IMG/VR virus record: IMGVR_UViG_3300008113_000082
Span: 80,451-113,906 of that record
From: a virus
Direction: 5' to 3' (one strand)
DNA: 33,456 nt
The notes under the pieces are model-generated. The model saw only the letters and a list, made by a program, of their open reading frames with translations. It searched no databases and was not told the origin of the DNA. Each line of letters begins with the position of its first letter. Position 1 is the first letter of the stretch. Shown here piece after piece: positions 13,634-22,310 of the stretch. A program made the position numbers and the translations under genes.

Positions 13634-13642
13634 GTATTTATC
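13634..13642 (-). promoter_or_regulatory. Putative T4-type late promoter
   Basis: GATAAATAC on minus, two bases past the subtilase stop and 33 bases before the GTG start at 13601. Identical nonamer to the motif at 6706-6714. Would give a leader of about 28 bases including the GGAGA ribosome site. Confidence 0.5.
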
Positions 13643-13644
13643 AG

Positions 13645-15294
13645 TTAACCTTTTGCTCGTATGCGCACTCTGGGATAAACTGATCCTGATGTAGGTCTGT
13701 TTTTAAATGTGGTTTTTGGCAGACTTTGTCCGCTTACGGGTCTTTCTAAATTATAAAATAGATATCGATTATTTCCGTTATCTCCAAACCATTGATAGTT
13801 TGCAATGCTTGCACCAGTAGTTCCGACTTGGTTCTTTTTGGAATGTGTTATTAGATAAGTTAACGCTTCGCTTGAACCTAGATTTGGATTTTGTTCAGCA
13901 TAACAGGCTAACAGGCCACATACTTGCGGTGATGCCATACTGGTTCCAGAAATGCTACCTAGTTTATAACTGGCATTTCTAGGATCGTTTACTAGGGTAA
14001 TACTAAATTCGGCAGCAGCAGTTGAGTCATAGACTGCGGACGCAATATTGGTTCCCGGAGCCCATACGTCAACTCGGTTGCCAAAGTTACTTGAGCTATT
14101 TTTATATTCTTGTTGGGCACTACCAACATTGCCTACAACAACTACTCCAGGCGCTACAGCAGGACTTGATCCTTGAGAATGAACATAATCAAATCCACCG
14201 CTTCTAATGCTATTATTGTAATCTTGATCGCCACTGTATGCAGAATTCCAAAAACTGTTGCCAGCCGCCGCCACAACAATAACTCCGTCTGCTAGGGCAT
14301 CTGCTACGTCGGCATTGAGGGCAGCATAGGTATAGGGCATTCTATAAAGATATGTGCTGCCAGGAACCGGAACACCGTTTGCTTCCAATATGGTTTTTTT
14401 GGCCGCATCAGTTCCTGACACTGCTGTAGTAACTCCTCTGTAAGTTACACTGGTAATTGACGATAGTTGAATATCATCATACGAGTAGCCCCAACTGTGA
14501 TTGGTTATGGTTGGGTTTCTTTTTCCAGTAGTGGTGTTAACAGTTTTATTTTTATGGAATGCTCTGAGATAATCAAAAATATAAAGTTCCCAGTTGGCAG
14601 GAGAGTTTGCTCCTACATAGCTGAATTCCATGTTATAGATGTTGGCATCACGTGCCCAGCCTTGTGTGTTGCCCGCCACTGTGCCAGCCACGTGTGTTCC
14701 GTGGTTGCTGGAGATATCACTGTAATCATAAGCACCAACAGTGCCTACTCCAACAATACCACTTAACGCAAACCAATTGTATTGATTAACTCTTGATCCA
14801 CCAGTGCCGTCTGCATTAACAGCAAACTCAGGATGAAGGGGATTAATGTGCGCATCGACGACCACAACGTCCACATTCTTTCCTGAGCTGGTTGTAGTCA
14901 CAGTTTGCGTTGTTTGTGTAAATGAAGCATCAGTACCCCAGCCTGCCAATGTGTTGCCTGCTGTGGTTCTATACAGTCCCCAATTTTTATCATTGGCATC
15001 GATGGTAGAATTTTTTTCAAAGTTTCCAGATTGTGTCCAGTGGTGAACTATTTTGATGCCTATGTCTCTAGGAGGACGTTCTACAGCTATTACTCTAGGA
15101 TCAGTTCTTAGTTGAACTGCTTCTTCATCAGACAACATGAAATGCGTGTTTCTACTAAGTTCTCTCAACTGTGTTATGCTAACTTGTCTGTTAGGAATAT
15201 AAAGATTTCCGTTAGGTGACTCCATATCTGCAATAATTGAATCAGCGTCGCTCATTGTCTGAGCAGTAACAACGTATTCTTTTAAGTCGCTCAT
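13645..15294 (-). CDS. Subtilisin-like serine protease (peptidase S8)
   Basis: 549 residues from ATG 15294, with GAGG 6 bases upstream inside the end of the previous gene. Region 1-78 looks like an I9-type propeptide (ending DPRVIAVERPPRD). Catalytic set: Asp147 in VDVVVVDAHINPLHPEF, His198 in SSNHGTHVAGTVAG, oxyanion Asn346 in VVAAAGN, and Ser452 in SGTSMASPQVCG. The usual D-S/T-G after the first strand reads D-A-H, a small deviation; the other motifs are canonical. No signal peptide or membrane segment. It lies inside the fibre block, coupled to a 1272-residue fibre gene, so a virion-associated or virion-processing protease, or one acting on the host surface, is likely (inference). Confidence 0.93.
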   Translation of the reverse strand: MSDLKEYVVTAQTMSDADSIIADMESPNGNLYIPNRQVSITQLRELSRNTHFMLSDEEAVQLRTDPRVIAVERPPRDIGIKIVHHWTQSGNFEKNSTIDANDKNWGLYRTTAGNTLAGWGTDASFTQTTQTVTTTSSGKNVDVVVVDAHINPLHPEFAVNADGTGGSRVNQYNWFALSGIVGVGTVGAYDYSDISSNHGTHVAGTVAGNTQGWARDANIYNMEFSYVGANSPANWELYIFDYLRAFHKNKTVNTTTGKRNPTITNHSWGYSYDDIQLSSITSVTYRGVTTAVSGTDAAKKTILEANGVPVPGSTYLYRMPYTYAALNADVADALADGVIVVAAAGNSFWNSAYSGDQDYNNSIRSGGFDYVHSQGSSPAVAPGVVVVGNVGSAQQEYKNSSSNFGNRVDVWAPGTNIASAVYDSTAAAEFSITLVNDPRNASYKLGSISGTSMASPQVCGLLACYAEQNPNLGSSEALTYLITHSKKNQVGTTGASIANYQWFGDNGNNRYLFYNLERPVSGQSLPKTTFKNRPTSGSVYPRVRIRAKG

Positions 15295-15295
15295 A

Positions 15296-18200
15296 TTAGG
15301 CCTCAAGTTGCAACACAGTTAGTGTAACAGTAATAGCCGCCACACCGCCGCTTTTATTTGTAACTGCTAACTGAATGTTAGTTGAAGGAGTACTTTCATT
15401 GCTGAATCCCATTGAGCCTGGACTAATCAATATAGTTTCTGCTCCTGTGGTAATAACTTCAGCTATCACGCCGGCTCCTGGAAGGGGATCTGTTAATTCA
15501 CTTCGGCCAGCATCTGCTGTTCTACTAGCAACATCAGTGTAAATTCTAACCCAAGCCGCTGCCGAAGTCTGTATTTTATACAACACATAACCTTTGAAAC
15601 CAGTTATGGTTAGATTTCCTGTGGCAGCATTGGCCAAACTAGCTGTGGTAGCATTAGCTGTGGTACGTGTGATAGGTGCTTGATAATCAGTACCTGCCAC
15701 AGCAATGGACAATACTCCTGTTGTGGTTGTGCTTTTTACAATACCTGTTGCCAATGCGCTGGTACCAGGCGCATAATCAGTGCCGCTAGTTGCGGCAGTG
15801 AGGGCGTTTGCTCCGTTACCTTTAACTAACCCACTGATAGTTCCAATTGGTGCTTGATAATCAGTACCAGCTACTGCGGCTGATATGGCAGTGCCATTGC
15901 CTTTCAACACACCGGTGATACTGGTTGTGATTGTGATAGCTGGAGTTGAACTGGCAGTGGCCACTGTGCCTGTAAACCCGTTTGCTGAGGTAACACTTAC
16001 TGTGGTAACTGTGCCAGCACCAGCGCCGCCTGCGGTGGCATCAGCATCATTGATCCAATTGGTACCATTGTACTTTAATACTTGGCCAGTACTTGGGCTA
16101 GTAATAGCTACTCCAGTCAACGTGCTTAAACTGGGAACTCCGGTATAGGCTGTGGTCTGTACTGTAGCATTTGGAAATGTTAAACTGCCATCTGTGCCTA
16201 AGGTCCAAGTTGCTTGAGTACCAAAGCCAGCTCGTAGTTTAATTTTCTGATAAGGTCCGCCAAAGATATTTAATGCACTGTTGGCACTGTTGACTCCGTA
16301 ATCAACTGACTCAACATAAGCATTACCACCGGTGTTTAGAATTAATTTGCCGCCGTTAACTACAACACCGCCAGTGCCATTGCATTCTAGTTCAAGGTTG
16401 GCGTTTGTGACCGTTGTGCTGATTCTATTTCCCACAACAGTGATCTGATCAGTTTTGAACCTTTCAGCTGTGGCAGCACCAGTGACATTTAATGTTGCCT
16501 GTGTGCCTACAACACCAGTCCAGGCTGTGCTTTGAACTGTGTCATCTGGGAATGTCAATGTTTTTGTGAGGCCCGGTGCGTCTGTGCTAAAGGTCCATCC
16601 ATTAAATGCTACAAGAGGTTCGCTACCGTCACCTAGATCATTAGTAATTCTTTGTCCGATCTTAAAGTTAAGGTTGTCTAATTCAGTTAGGTATTCACCG
16701 GTCAGTGATGGCTCACCCTCACCTAATGTATTGATAACTTGGAAGGAGCTGAGAATTCCGTTGGTGCTAACTTCAAATAGAGATTGACCTGTTAGTGACG
16801 GGTTACCTCCTAGATTATTAGTAACTCCGTTTGTGATAACTGTCTTTGATTGAGATACTTCAAGTTGACTTCCGCTGCCGCCCATATCACCGGCAACATA
16901 ATTGCTAATTGTATTACCGGCAATCTTAAGAACACCGTTAGGGAATGTTAGATCCCCATCTTCACCAAACTGCCATCTGCGCAGTGTTGAGTCTGCAAGG
17001 TTGATGTCAATGTTGATGTTGCCGTTGCTCTTGATATCACCTGGTATAGTTAAGCTACCATCGAAGCCAAAGGTCCAAGCCGCAGCGGTAAATAGGCCAT
17101 CATCGGCTTGTATGCTAACATTACCATCACTTGCTAACTTAACATACTGATCGTCATTGCCTAGGAATAATTCTGTAGTGGTTAAGTCTCCGGAAGTGAG
17201 ATGTAAGTGATTGGCATCAGGACCAGTAGTAGGATACACTAATAATTGTTGAGTAGCACTAGTCCCACCATTTGGAGTCAACACAATAGTATTACCGGTC
17301 AAGGCCCCACCTGGAATGCTGCCTTCTGAAATGTTGCCGCCTGAGGGCAATGTTAAACTGCCAGTAGGATCAAATGTCCAGATTCTCGCAGAACTATCCG
17401 ACGCATCAACGGTTATCTTTACACTTTCTGTAGAAGTTAGATAGACATCACCGTTAGTAGCTTTGATTTCTATAGCGTTAGCATCTCCGGCATTGTTGCC
17501 TGCTGATGAGCCAAATATTAGTTTACCACCACCGAAAAGACCACCACCGGCGATATAGCTCAGGCTCTGATCAGTGCCGTCGAGGAATAGATACTTGCCA
17601 GTAGTGCTGTGTGTTGTACCAATGTAGAAACCTGCGGTGTCTGATGCTAAAAGATTCCAGTTTAGTGTTATCCTATCGCTGCCTATGCTATTGTCGCTGA
17701 ATTCCCAAACAAAACTGTTTGTTGTATTGCCATTAGTAGTTGGCATTGTAACGGTCTGTCCAGCGTAGTTGGCACCGTCTGGAAATGTTAACTTGCCATC
17801 CTCGCCAAACTGCCATCTGCGCAGAGTTGAATCTCCAGGGTTGATTTCAATGTTGATGTTGTTGTTGCTCTTGATATCACCTGGAATCTCTAGATTACCA
17901 TCGGGTGTAAATCTCCAATTCCAATTAGCGAAATTTGGAGCAACCACTCCGATGTTATATCCAAATAAATCTGCTGACGTGGTAGTGCGTCTTGACAATG
18001 GTTGGGTATAACCTGTAGGAACAACACCTTGTGGGTCCCAAGTTGTTTTGAATTGAGCCAGCCCTTTACTGACTATATTAAGACCACCAATAATTGTGCT
18101 TTCAATATAATTAACACTTCCAGCACCCTTGTAAATTTGCAGGTCATTTGGAGTCATTAGACTGCCATCTTCACCGAACTGCCAACGGCGCAGCGTTGAG

Positions 18201-19114
18201 TCTGCCAAGTTGATGTCAATGTTGATGTTGCCTTGGCTCTTGATATCACCTGGTATAGTTAAGCTACCATCTGTACCAAACTGCCATAGTTTACCACTGG
18301 TGGCAGTTCCTGTTTCAATCTGAAACTCTTTGTCAACAGCAGCAGTAAAGTTAACTGTGCCAACTCCTCTTGGTGCCCCTAGTGTAAGTCCTGTTGGGAA
18401 TGTGGTGTTGCCAGTTGAACCGAGACTGAGTGTGTGAACACCGTTGACTAGGCTGTTGAAGCTGGTTGGTATAGTGGGCTTATTGGTTAAATTGTTATAG
18501 TCAGTTGTACCACTAGTTACCGTTGCCCAACTTAGAGTTGTTCCGTTAGTAGTAAGATATTTGCCAGCGTTACTAGCTTGACTTGGCAAACCGTTGCTAG
18601 TTATAAACCCTCTTGAGTTGACATAAGTTTCTGTAGCATATCCTGTCAATGCACTGCTAGTAATAAATCCAGAATCGTTAACTAGGTCACTAGTGTTGTC
18701 TGGAAAAACTGGTCTATTAATTAAATTATTATAATCAAAAATACTAACAGCTTCCAAATCTACCCACGCTAACGTTGAGCCGTCAGTGGTTAAGTATTTG
18801 CCATTGTTACCGGACTGAGTTGGCAATACTTTAGATGGGGACAAACTAGCAATCCAAGACGGATTATTATATGACCCTGTAGTGTATATACCGTTTGTAA
18901 CTGTGGCGGCATTGCCGGTAATATCAGTTACTCGATCCCATCTTAGGACTGTACCGCTGGTAGTAAGAAATTTACCATTATTGCCTGCTTGTTCAGGAAT
19001 TCCTCTGTCATACAGTTCGGTAAAATTTTCGTTAATTTTTTGTGCGCCCACTCTAAGGGCATCACCGGAACCATCGTTCGGTATTAAACCTAAATTAATA
19101 ATTTGTTGGCTCAT
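15296..19114 (-). CDS. Large tail fibre-type protein with repeats
   Basis: 1272 residues. The N-terminus (LGLIPNDGSGDALRVGAQKI, then NENFTELYDRG) carries the shared docking motif. The body is built of beta-rich units of the type WTFGTDGSLTIPGDIK, then SNGNINIDINLADSTLRRWQ. At least three near-identical copies at about residues 281-315, 405-439 and 685-719 are also visible in the DNA. A later zone has the fibre motif VLKGNGTAISAAVAGTDYQA repeated with SGLVKGNGANALTAATSGTD. The C-terminal about 120 residues look globular. This is a typical trimeric fibre or long tail-fibre subunit. AAGGA lies 9 bases before the ATG; its stop is one base from the subtilase ATG. Exact virion position and receptor are unknown. 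Confidence 0.88.
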   Translation of the reverse strand: MSQQIINLGLIPNDGSGDALRVGAQKINENFTELYDRGIPEQAGNNGKFLTTSGTVLRWDRVTDITGNAATVTNGIYTTGSYNNPSWIASLSPSKVLPTQSGNNGKYLTTDGSTLAWVDLEAVSIFDYNNLINRPVFPDNTSDLVNDSGFITSSALTGYATETYVNSRGFITSNGLPSQASNAGKYLTTNGTTLSWATVTSGTTDYNNLTNKPTIPTSFNSLVNGVHTLSLGSTGNTTFPTGLTLGAPRGVGTVNFTAAVDKEFQIETGTATSGKLWQFGTDGSLTIPGDIKSQGNINIDINLADSTLRRWQFGEDGSLMTPNDLQIYKGAGSVNYIESTIIGGLNIVSKGLAQFKTTWDPQGVVPTGYTQPLSRRTTTSADLFGYNIGVVAPNFANWNWRFTPDGNLEIPGDIKSNNNINIEINPGDSTLRRWQFGEDGKLTFPDGANYAGQTVTMPTTNGNTTNSFVWEFSDNSIGSDRITLNWNLLASDTAGFYIGTTHSTTGKYLFLDGTDQSLSYIAGGGLFGGGKLIFGSSAGNNAGDANAIEIKATNGDVYLTSTESVKITVDASDSSARIWTFDPTGSLTLPSGGNISEGSIPGGALTGNTIVLTPNGGTSATQQLLVYPTTGPDANHLHLTSGDLTTTELFLGNDDQYVKLASDGNVSIQADDGLFTAAAWTFGFDGSLTIPGDIKSNGNINIDINLADSTLRRWQFGEDGDLTFPNGVLKIAGNTISNYVAGDMGGSGSQLEVSQSKTVITNGVTNNLGGNPSLTGQSLFEVSTNGILSSFQVINTLGEGEPSLTGEYLTELDNLNFKIGQRITNDLGDGSEPLVAFNGWTFSTDAPGLTKTLTFPDDTVQSTAWTGVVGTQATLNVTGAATAERFKTDQITVVGNRISTTVTNANLELECNGTGGVVVNGGKLILNTGGNAYVESVDYGVNSANSALNIFGGPYQKIKLRAGFGTQATWTLGTDGSLTFPNATVQTTAYTGVPSLSTLTGVAITSPSTGQVLKYNGTNWINDADATAGGAGAGTVTTVSVTSANGFTGTVATASSTPAITITTSITGVLKGNGTAISAAVAGTDYQAPIGTISGLVKGNGANALTAATSGTDYAPGTSALATGIVKSTTTTGVLSIAVAGTDYQAPITRTTANATTASLANAATGNLTITGFKGYVLYKIQTSAAAWVRIYTDVASRTADAGRSELTDPLPGAGVIAEVITTGAETILISPGSMGFSNESTPSTNIQLAVTNKSGGVAAITVTLTVLQLEA
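16957..17060 (+). repeat. Fibre-coding direct repeat, copy 1
   Basis: About 100 bases nearly identical to two other stretches in the same gene (17797-17900 and 18168-18270). It includes the shared core TTGATGTCAATGTTGATGTT and CTCTTGATATCACCTGG. It encodes the W-Q-F-G-E-D-G and D-I-K-S-x-G-N-I-N-I unit on the minus strand. Offset to copy 2 is 840 bases, a multiple of three. Confidence 0.85.
17797..17900 (+). repeat. Fibre-coding direct repeat, copy 2
   Basis: Second copy; differs from copy 1 at scattered positions (for example TTGATTTCAATG and GTTGTTGCTC instead of GCCGTTGCTC). Offset to copy 3 is about 369 bases, also in frame. Confidence 0.85.
18168..18270 (+). repeat. Fibre-coding direct repeat, copy 3
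   Basis: Third copy, closest to copy 1 (CTGGTATAGTTAAGCTACCATC is shared in its first 20 bases). In-frame spacing means recombination between copies would shorten or lengthen the fibre without breaking the frame. Confidence 0.85.
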
Positions 19115-19117
19115 TGC

Positions 19118-21709
19118 TTAATATCCTTGATCATATGTAATCGATAAACTATCGTTAGTTGTAACTAAACTATCCATACTGAATGGATTAGATTGTGCCG
19201 GTGTTGGAGTATCTGGAGCTGCTGGTGGCAACGGATCGTCAATAGATCTGCTTGCAGTTCCTGTAGGAAACGCAAGATACTTGTCTTGGAATGTTCCATC
19301 GATAACATCAATAATATATCGATCTGCTTCTAGATCAATATTTTTAAAATCAAAATCGCTAAATTTTATTCTTGAAATAATTGCAGCTGATTTGCCAGGC
19401 AATGTGTAACATAGGGGAAGTGCTTTAACATATCCCGGTTCAGTTAACGAATTTTCTTGAATGCTTCTCATCCATAACGGCAAGTAGGATCTATCGTATT
19501 CCCCAATAGATTGAATGCGTTTCCGCATGTTCTTTATAGAATTAGGAAATACTCGTTGTTTGTCAGAATCACTAACAAATGGTATATCGCTATCTACTGT
19601 TAGATTGTTATAACTAACCAATACTTTGCTATTAATTTTATCAGGTAATTGAACAGTTTGACTGATACTAACTCTATTTTTTTCAAGCGGGTCTACAACA
19701 TCTACGTAAATTATTTCGTATAGTGTTTCTTGAGTAATTGGGTCTTTGGCTTTTGCTGATTTAACGTCCCCAAAACGCATGCGCTTACGTGCATGATTGC
19801 GACTCATGGACTGTACATAGTTTACAGCTTCAACGCTTTCTATCCCGGCAAACAATAAAACTTTAAGTTCAACTTGTACTCCAAAGTTTGTGTCACCGTA
19901 TCGATAAATTTCATCACTTCTAAATATATTAGAGTCGGTGATAAAATTAAACCAAGCAAGTCTTTTAGTTTTATTTTGAAATGATTTAATATAAAGATTT
20001 GAAAACGTTTTAACATTTTCATTAATGACTCTTAAAGAAAAAGTTTTCTTTGACTCTGCAAATCTAATAGTATCTCTTGCTGTAATTTCAAATCTAAATT
20101 CTTTATCAAAGGTCGTATTGCTGCCGTCAAAGCTAGTGCCATAGGTAATTGCACCGCTTGAATCGTGAGTGTCGTTGATCCAGTCAAAAAATCTAGTAAG
20201 ACCAGAGCCGTTACTATCGGCAAATTGTTTTACCTTTCCTTGAATATTCCCTGTGCCCGATAATGTTAAACCTGGCGGTAATGTTCCATTAGTAACTTCA
20301 AATAAAACTTTATCGCCCGGAGTTAATCCGTTAGCAAGAACGCTTATAGAACTAGGCATGTTTGCTCGAATAGTTCCAAGGTTGCTGTCAGATACCCATT
20401 CTATATAACTTTCAATTTCTCCAATTAGATCTATATTAAAAGTTTTTTCGCTTAACGCTGCACTTGAATTCCAATATAATGGTTGCTCGTTAGGTTGTCT
20501 AGATTGGTGCGGCTGAAGACAAATCCATAATATATTATTATAAAGTACTGCATCGTTCTTTGCATATGTAGCTAAGACAGACCATGCTCCTCTAAGATTA
20601 TAATCTAAAGTAAGGATGTCTACAAGAAAATTTGCAGCCAATACTGTAAACTGGTATGAAATAGTAACAGCTCTTTGATAAGGAACTTTTCCAGCAATTT
20701 CGCCAGTTATTTGATCTAGCGACAGTCCCGAAGGCAATACGCTGTTGGATCCATCTGGATTTTTATCTTGTAAGAAAAACAATAGTGTTCCCGAAATTCC
20801 AGGTGCTCTATATACTTCTAAGAAAATAGTTAGATAATTGTTTGCACGGACTCTGCCTAGATTAGATTCGGTTACCCATAGAGGTGATCGGTTACTGGAA
20901 GAACTTGCTTGGAATACATTGGTGTCAACTTGTACAATTGTATTATCGGATTTTAAAAATTCTTCGGTGACCACATAAATTTTAAAAAGTCTTTTGACCT
21001 GACTTTTGCCATCGGTAACTGTTGCCAAGAAAGTATAAAATCGGCTTAGCCTTCTTGGTGTCTTTGATTCTTCGCTGTAGTCATATGTGAGTAAGTCGTA
21101 TAGGTAATCATCAAATCCAGATGATTGTGCTTCAGCTTTATCTAAAGGTAACACATCGAACGCCGATGTATCGTATCCTCCGGTATAGTTTGTTTGATTT
21201 TCTACAGCAAATATAGGATCAGTAAACCCGTATATTCTTCCAGAACGACTTAACGTTAATCCTGGCGGCAACTCTCCATCCATTGGAGAAATGTAATATT
21301 CTAATACATCACCGGCTATTGTGTCGTTGTCATTTGCTTCTAACTGAAAATCGATATAACTGTTGTCCAATACATAATATGCATCATTCGGTCCAACATT
21401 TAAAAATCCTTCTTTGGTAACCCAGCTAGGCAAATCTGCGCCGTCAACTGATAAAGAAAATGTTCTGTCGTCGATGTCAGTTCCATTGTTGGCTCTGATA
21501 ACAAATCTACTTTCGGTAAATTTAACAACTTCAACAGGACTGCCTTTAATTGTATAGCCATCTAATCTAAGACCACGAGGCAATGCACCGGCTAATATGG
21601 TAAATGTTACTGGACCAGTTGGAGACGTTACCTGTAAAGGAATCTCCAAACTTATGCGTTCGGTTATTATTCCTAGGCTTCCTGCAGGAGTAATCCAGTT
21701 AACTGCCAT
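19118..21709 (-). CDS. Large virion protein with Ig-like (PIG-type) repeats and carbohydrate-binding-like module
   Basis: 863 residues from ATG 21709 (GGGA and AAGGA upstream); an in-frame TTG nine bases earlier is less likely. At least four copies of a turn typical of putative-Ig domains are seen: LPRGLRLDGYTIKG (about 45), LPPGLTLSRSGRIYGFT (about 145), LPSGLSLDQITGEIAG (about 325) and LPPGLTLSGTGNIQG (about 475). Between the last two, WSVLATYAKNDAVLYNNILW with ICLQPHQS and a closing W (about 373-410) resembles a chitin/cellulose-binding type module. Unlike its neighbours it lacks the NENFTELY N-terminus. The tail end is Pro/Thr/Ser-rich. Likely an extended adhesive tail or baseplate protein. 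Confidence 0.82.
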   Translation of the reverse strand: MAVNWITPAGSLGIITERISLEIPLQVTSPTGPVTFTILAGALPRGLRLDGYTIKGSPVEVVKFTESRFVIRANNGTDIDDRTFSLSVDGADLPSWVTKEGFLNVGPNDAYYVLDNSYIDFQLEANDNDTIAGDVLEYYISPMDGELPPGLTLSRSGRIYGFTDPIFAVENQTNYTGGYDTSAFDVLPLDKAEAQSSGFDDYLYDLLTYDYSEESKTPRRLSRFYTFLATVTDGKSQVKRLFKIYVVTEEFLKSDNTIVQVDTNVFQASSSSNRSPLWVTESNLGRVRANNYLTIFLEVYRAPGISGTLLFFLQDKNPDGSNSVLPSGLSLDQITGEIAGKVPYQRAVTISYQFTVLAANFLVDILTLDYNLRGAWSVLATYAKNDAVLYNNILWICLQPHQSRQPNEQPLYWNSSAALSEKTFNIDLIGEIESYIEWVSDSNLGTIRANMPSSISVLANGLTPGDKVLFEVTNGTLPPGLTLSGTGNIQGKVKQFADSNGSGLTRFFDWINDTHDSSGAITYGTSFDGSNTTFDKEFRFEITARDTIRFAESKKTFSLRVINENVKTFSNLYIKSFQNKTKRLAWFNFITDSNIFRSDEIYRYGDTNFGVQVELKVLLFAGIESVEAVNYVQSMSRNHARKRMRFGDVKSAKAKDPITQETLYEIIYVDVVDPLEKNRVSISQTVQLPDKINSKVLVSYNNLTVDSDIPFVSDSDKQRVFPNSIKNMRKRIQSIGEYDRSYLPLWMRSIQENSLTEPGYVKALPLCYTLPGKSAAIISRIKFSDFDFKNIDLEADRYIIDVIDGTFQDKYLAFPTGTASRSIDDPLPPAAPDTPTPAQSNPFSMDSLVTTNDSLSITYDQGY

Positions 21710-21721
21710 GGGTCCCAATCC

Positions 21722-22279
21722 TTAAATTATTGTACCTAGGTCTAGACTAAGTCTGCCTGGATTTTCTAAAGTCCCCATATCGACGTTGGCCGCTGCCAAC
21801 GCTAACTGTGTAGGATTTACAAATTGATCTGATATTGGACCAAAATCTAAATTTAATAATACTTGATTTAAATTAATATTTGTATCAATAGTCAAGGTTG
21901 ATCCCGAACCAGATACGCTAATATTAGGACCGCCATTGATATTAATTTGCCCTAGATTGTCTGGAGTAGCAGTAATTGATGATCCAGAAGTAGGAACTAC
22001 TTTACTAAATGCAGTCGGAGCCACACTATTAATAATTAAGGAAGTGGGTTGCACATCAATTGCAATTCCTCTACCTGGAACAATATTTTTAAATTCTAAA
22101 TTGTTATTGACTTTTTTATTAAAAATACCGTAACCTGTGCCGCCAATGTTTGATGCCGTGACAGTTAACTGAGAGTTTAATTCTGTAAAATTAGCATTTA
22201 CTTTTTCAAAAGCGGTGCGTAGGTCATCACCGAGACCGTCATTTACCTGATTACCTAAATTGATTCTTTGTATTGTCAT
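21722..22279 (-). CDS. Short fibre-type protein with shared N-terminal motif
   Basis: 185 residues. The N-terminus INLGNQVNDGLGDDLRTAFE then KVNANFTELNSQL is a textbook copy of the docking motif of the neighbouring fibres. The rest is short-repeat beta sequence (SGSSITATPDNLGQ, ININGGPNISVSGSGSTLTI) and a C-terminus (FGPISDQFVNPTQLALAAAN) without obvious receptor domain. The ATG at 22279 has no usable SD; GGAG is 14 bases away. It may be an adaptor or short trimeric fibre. It lies between the 802- and 863-residue structural genes with a late-type motif directly upstream. Confidence 0.8.
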   Translation of the reverse strand: MTIQRINLGNQVNDGLGDDLRTAFEKVNANFTELNSQLTVTASNIGGTGYGIFNKKVNNNLEFKNIVPGRGIAIDVQPTSLIINSVAPTAFSKVVPTSGSSITATPDNLGQININGGPNISVSGSGSTLTIDTNINLNQVLLNLDFGPISDQFVNPTQLALAAANVDMGTLENPGRLSLDLGTII

Positions 22280-22283
22280 AGTA

Positions 22284-22292
22284 GTATTTACC
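22284..22292 (-). promoter_or_regulatory. Possible late-type promoter
   Basis: GGTAAATAC on minus, ending 4 bases before ATG 22279, in a 31-base gap. If used as a T4-late type -10 element, transcription would start at or within a few bases of the ATG, giving a leaderless message. Weaker than the two GATAAATAC sites. Confidence 0.3.
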
Positions 22293-22310
22293 GCTCCGTT
22301 ATATTAAATC

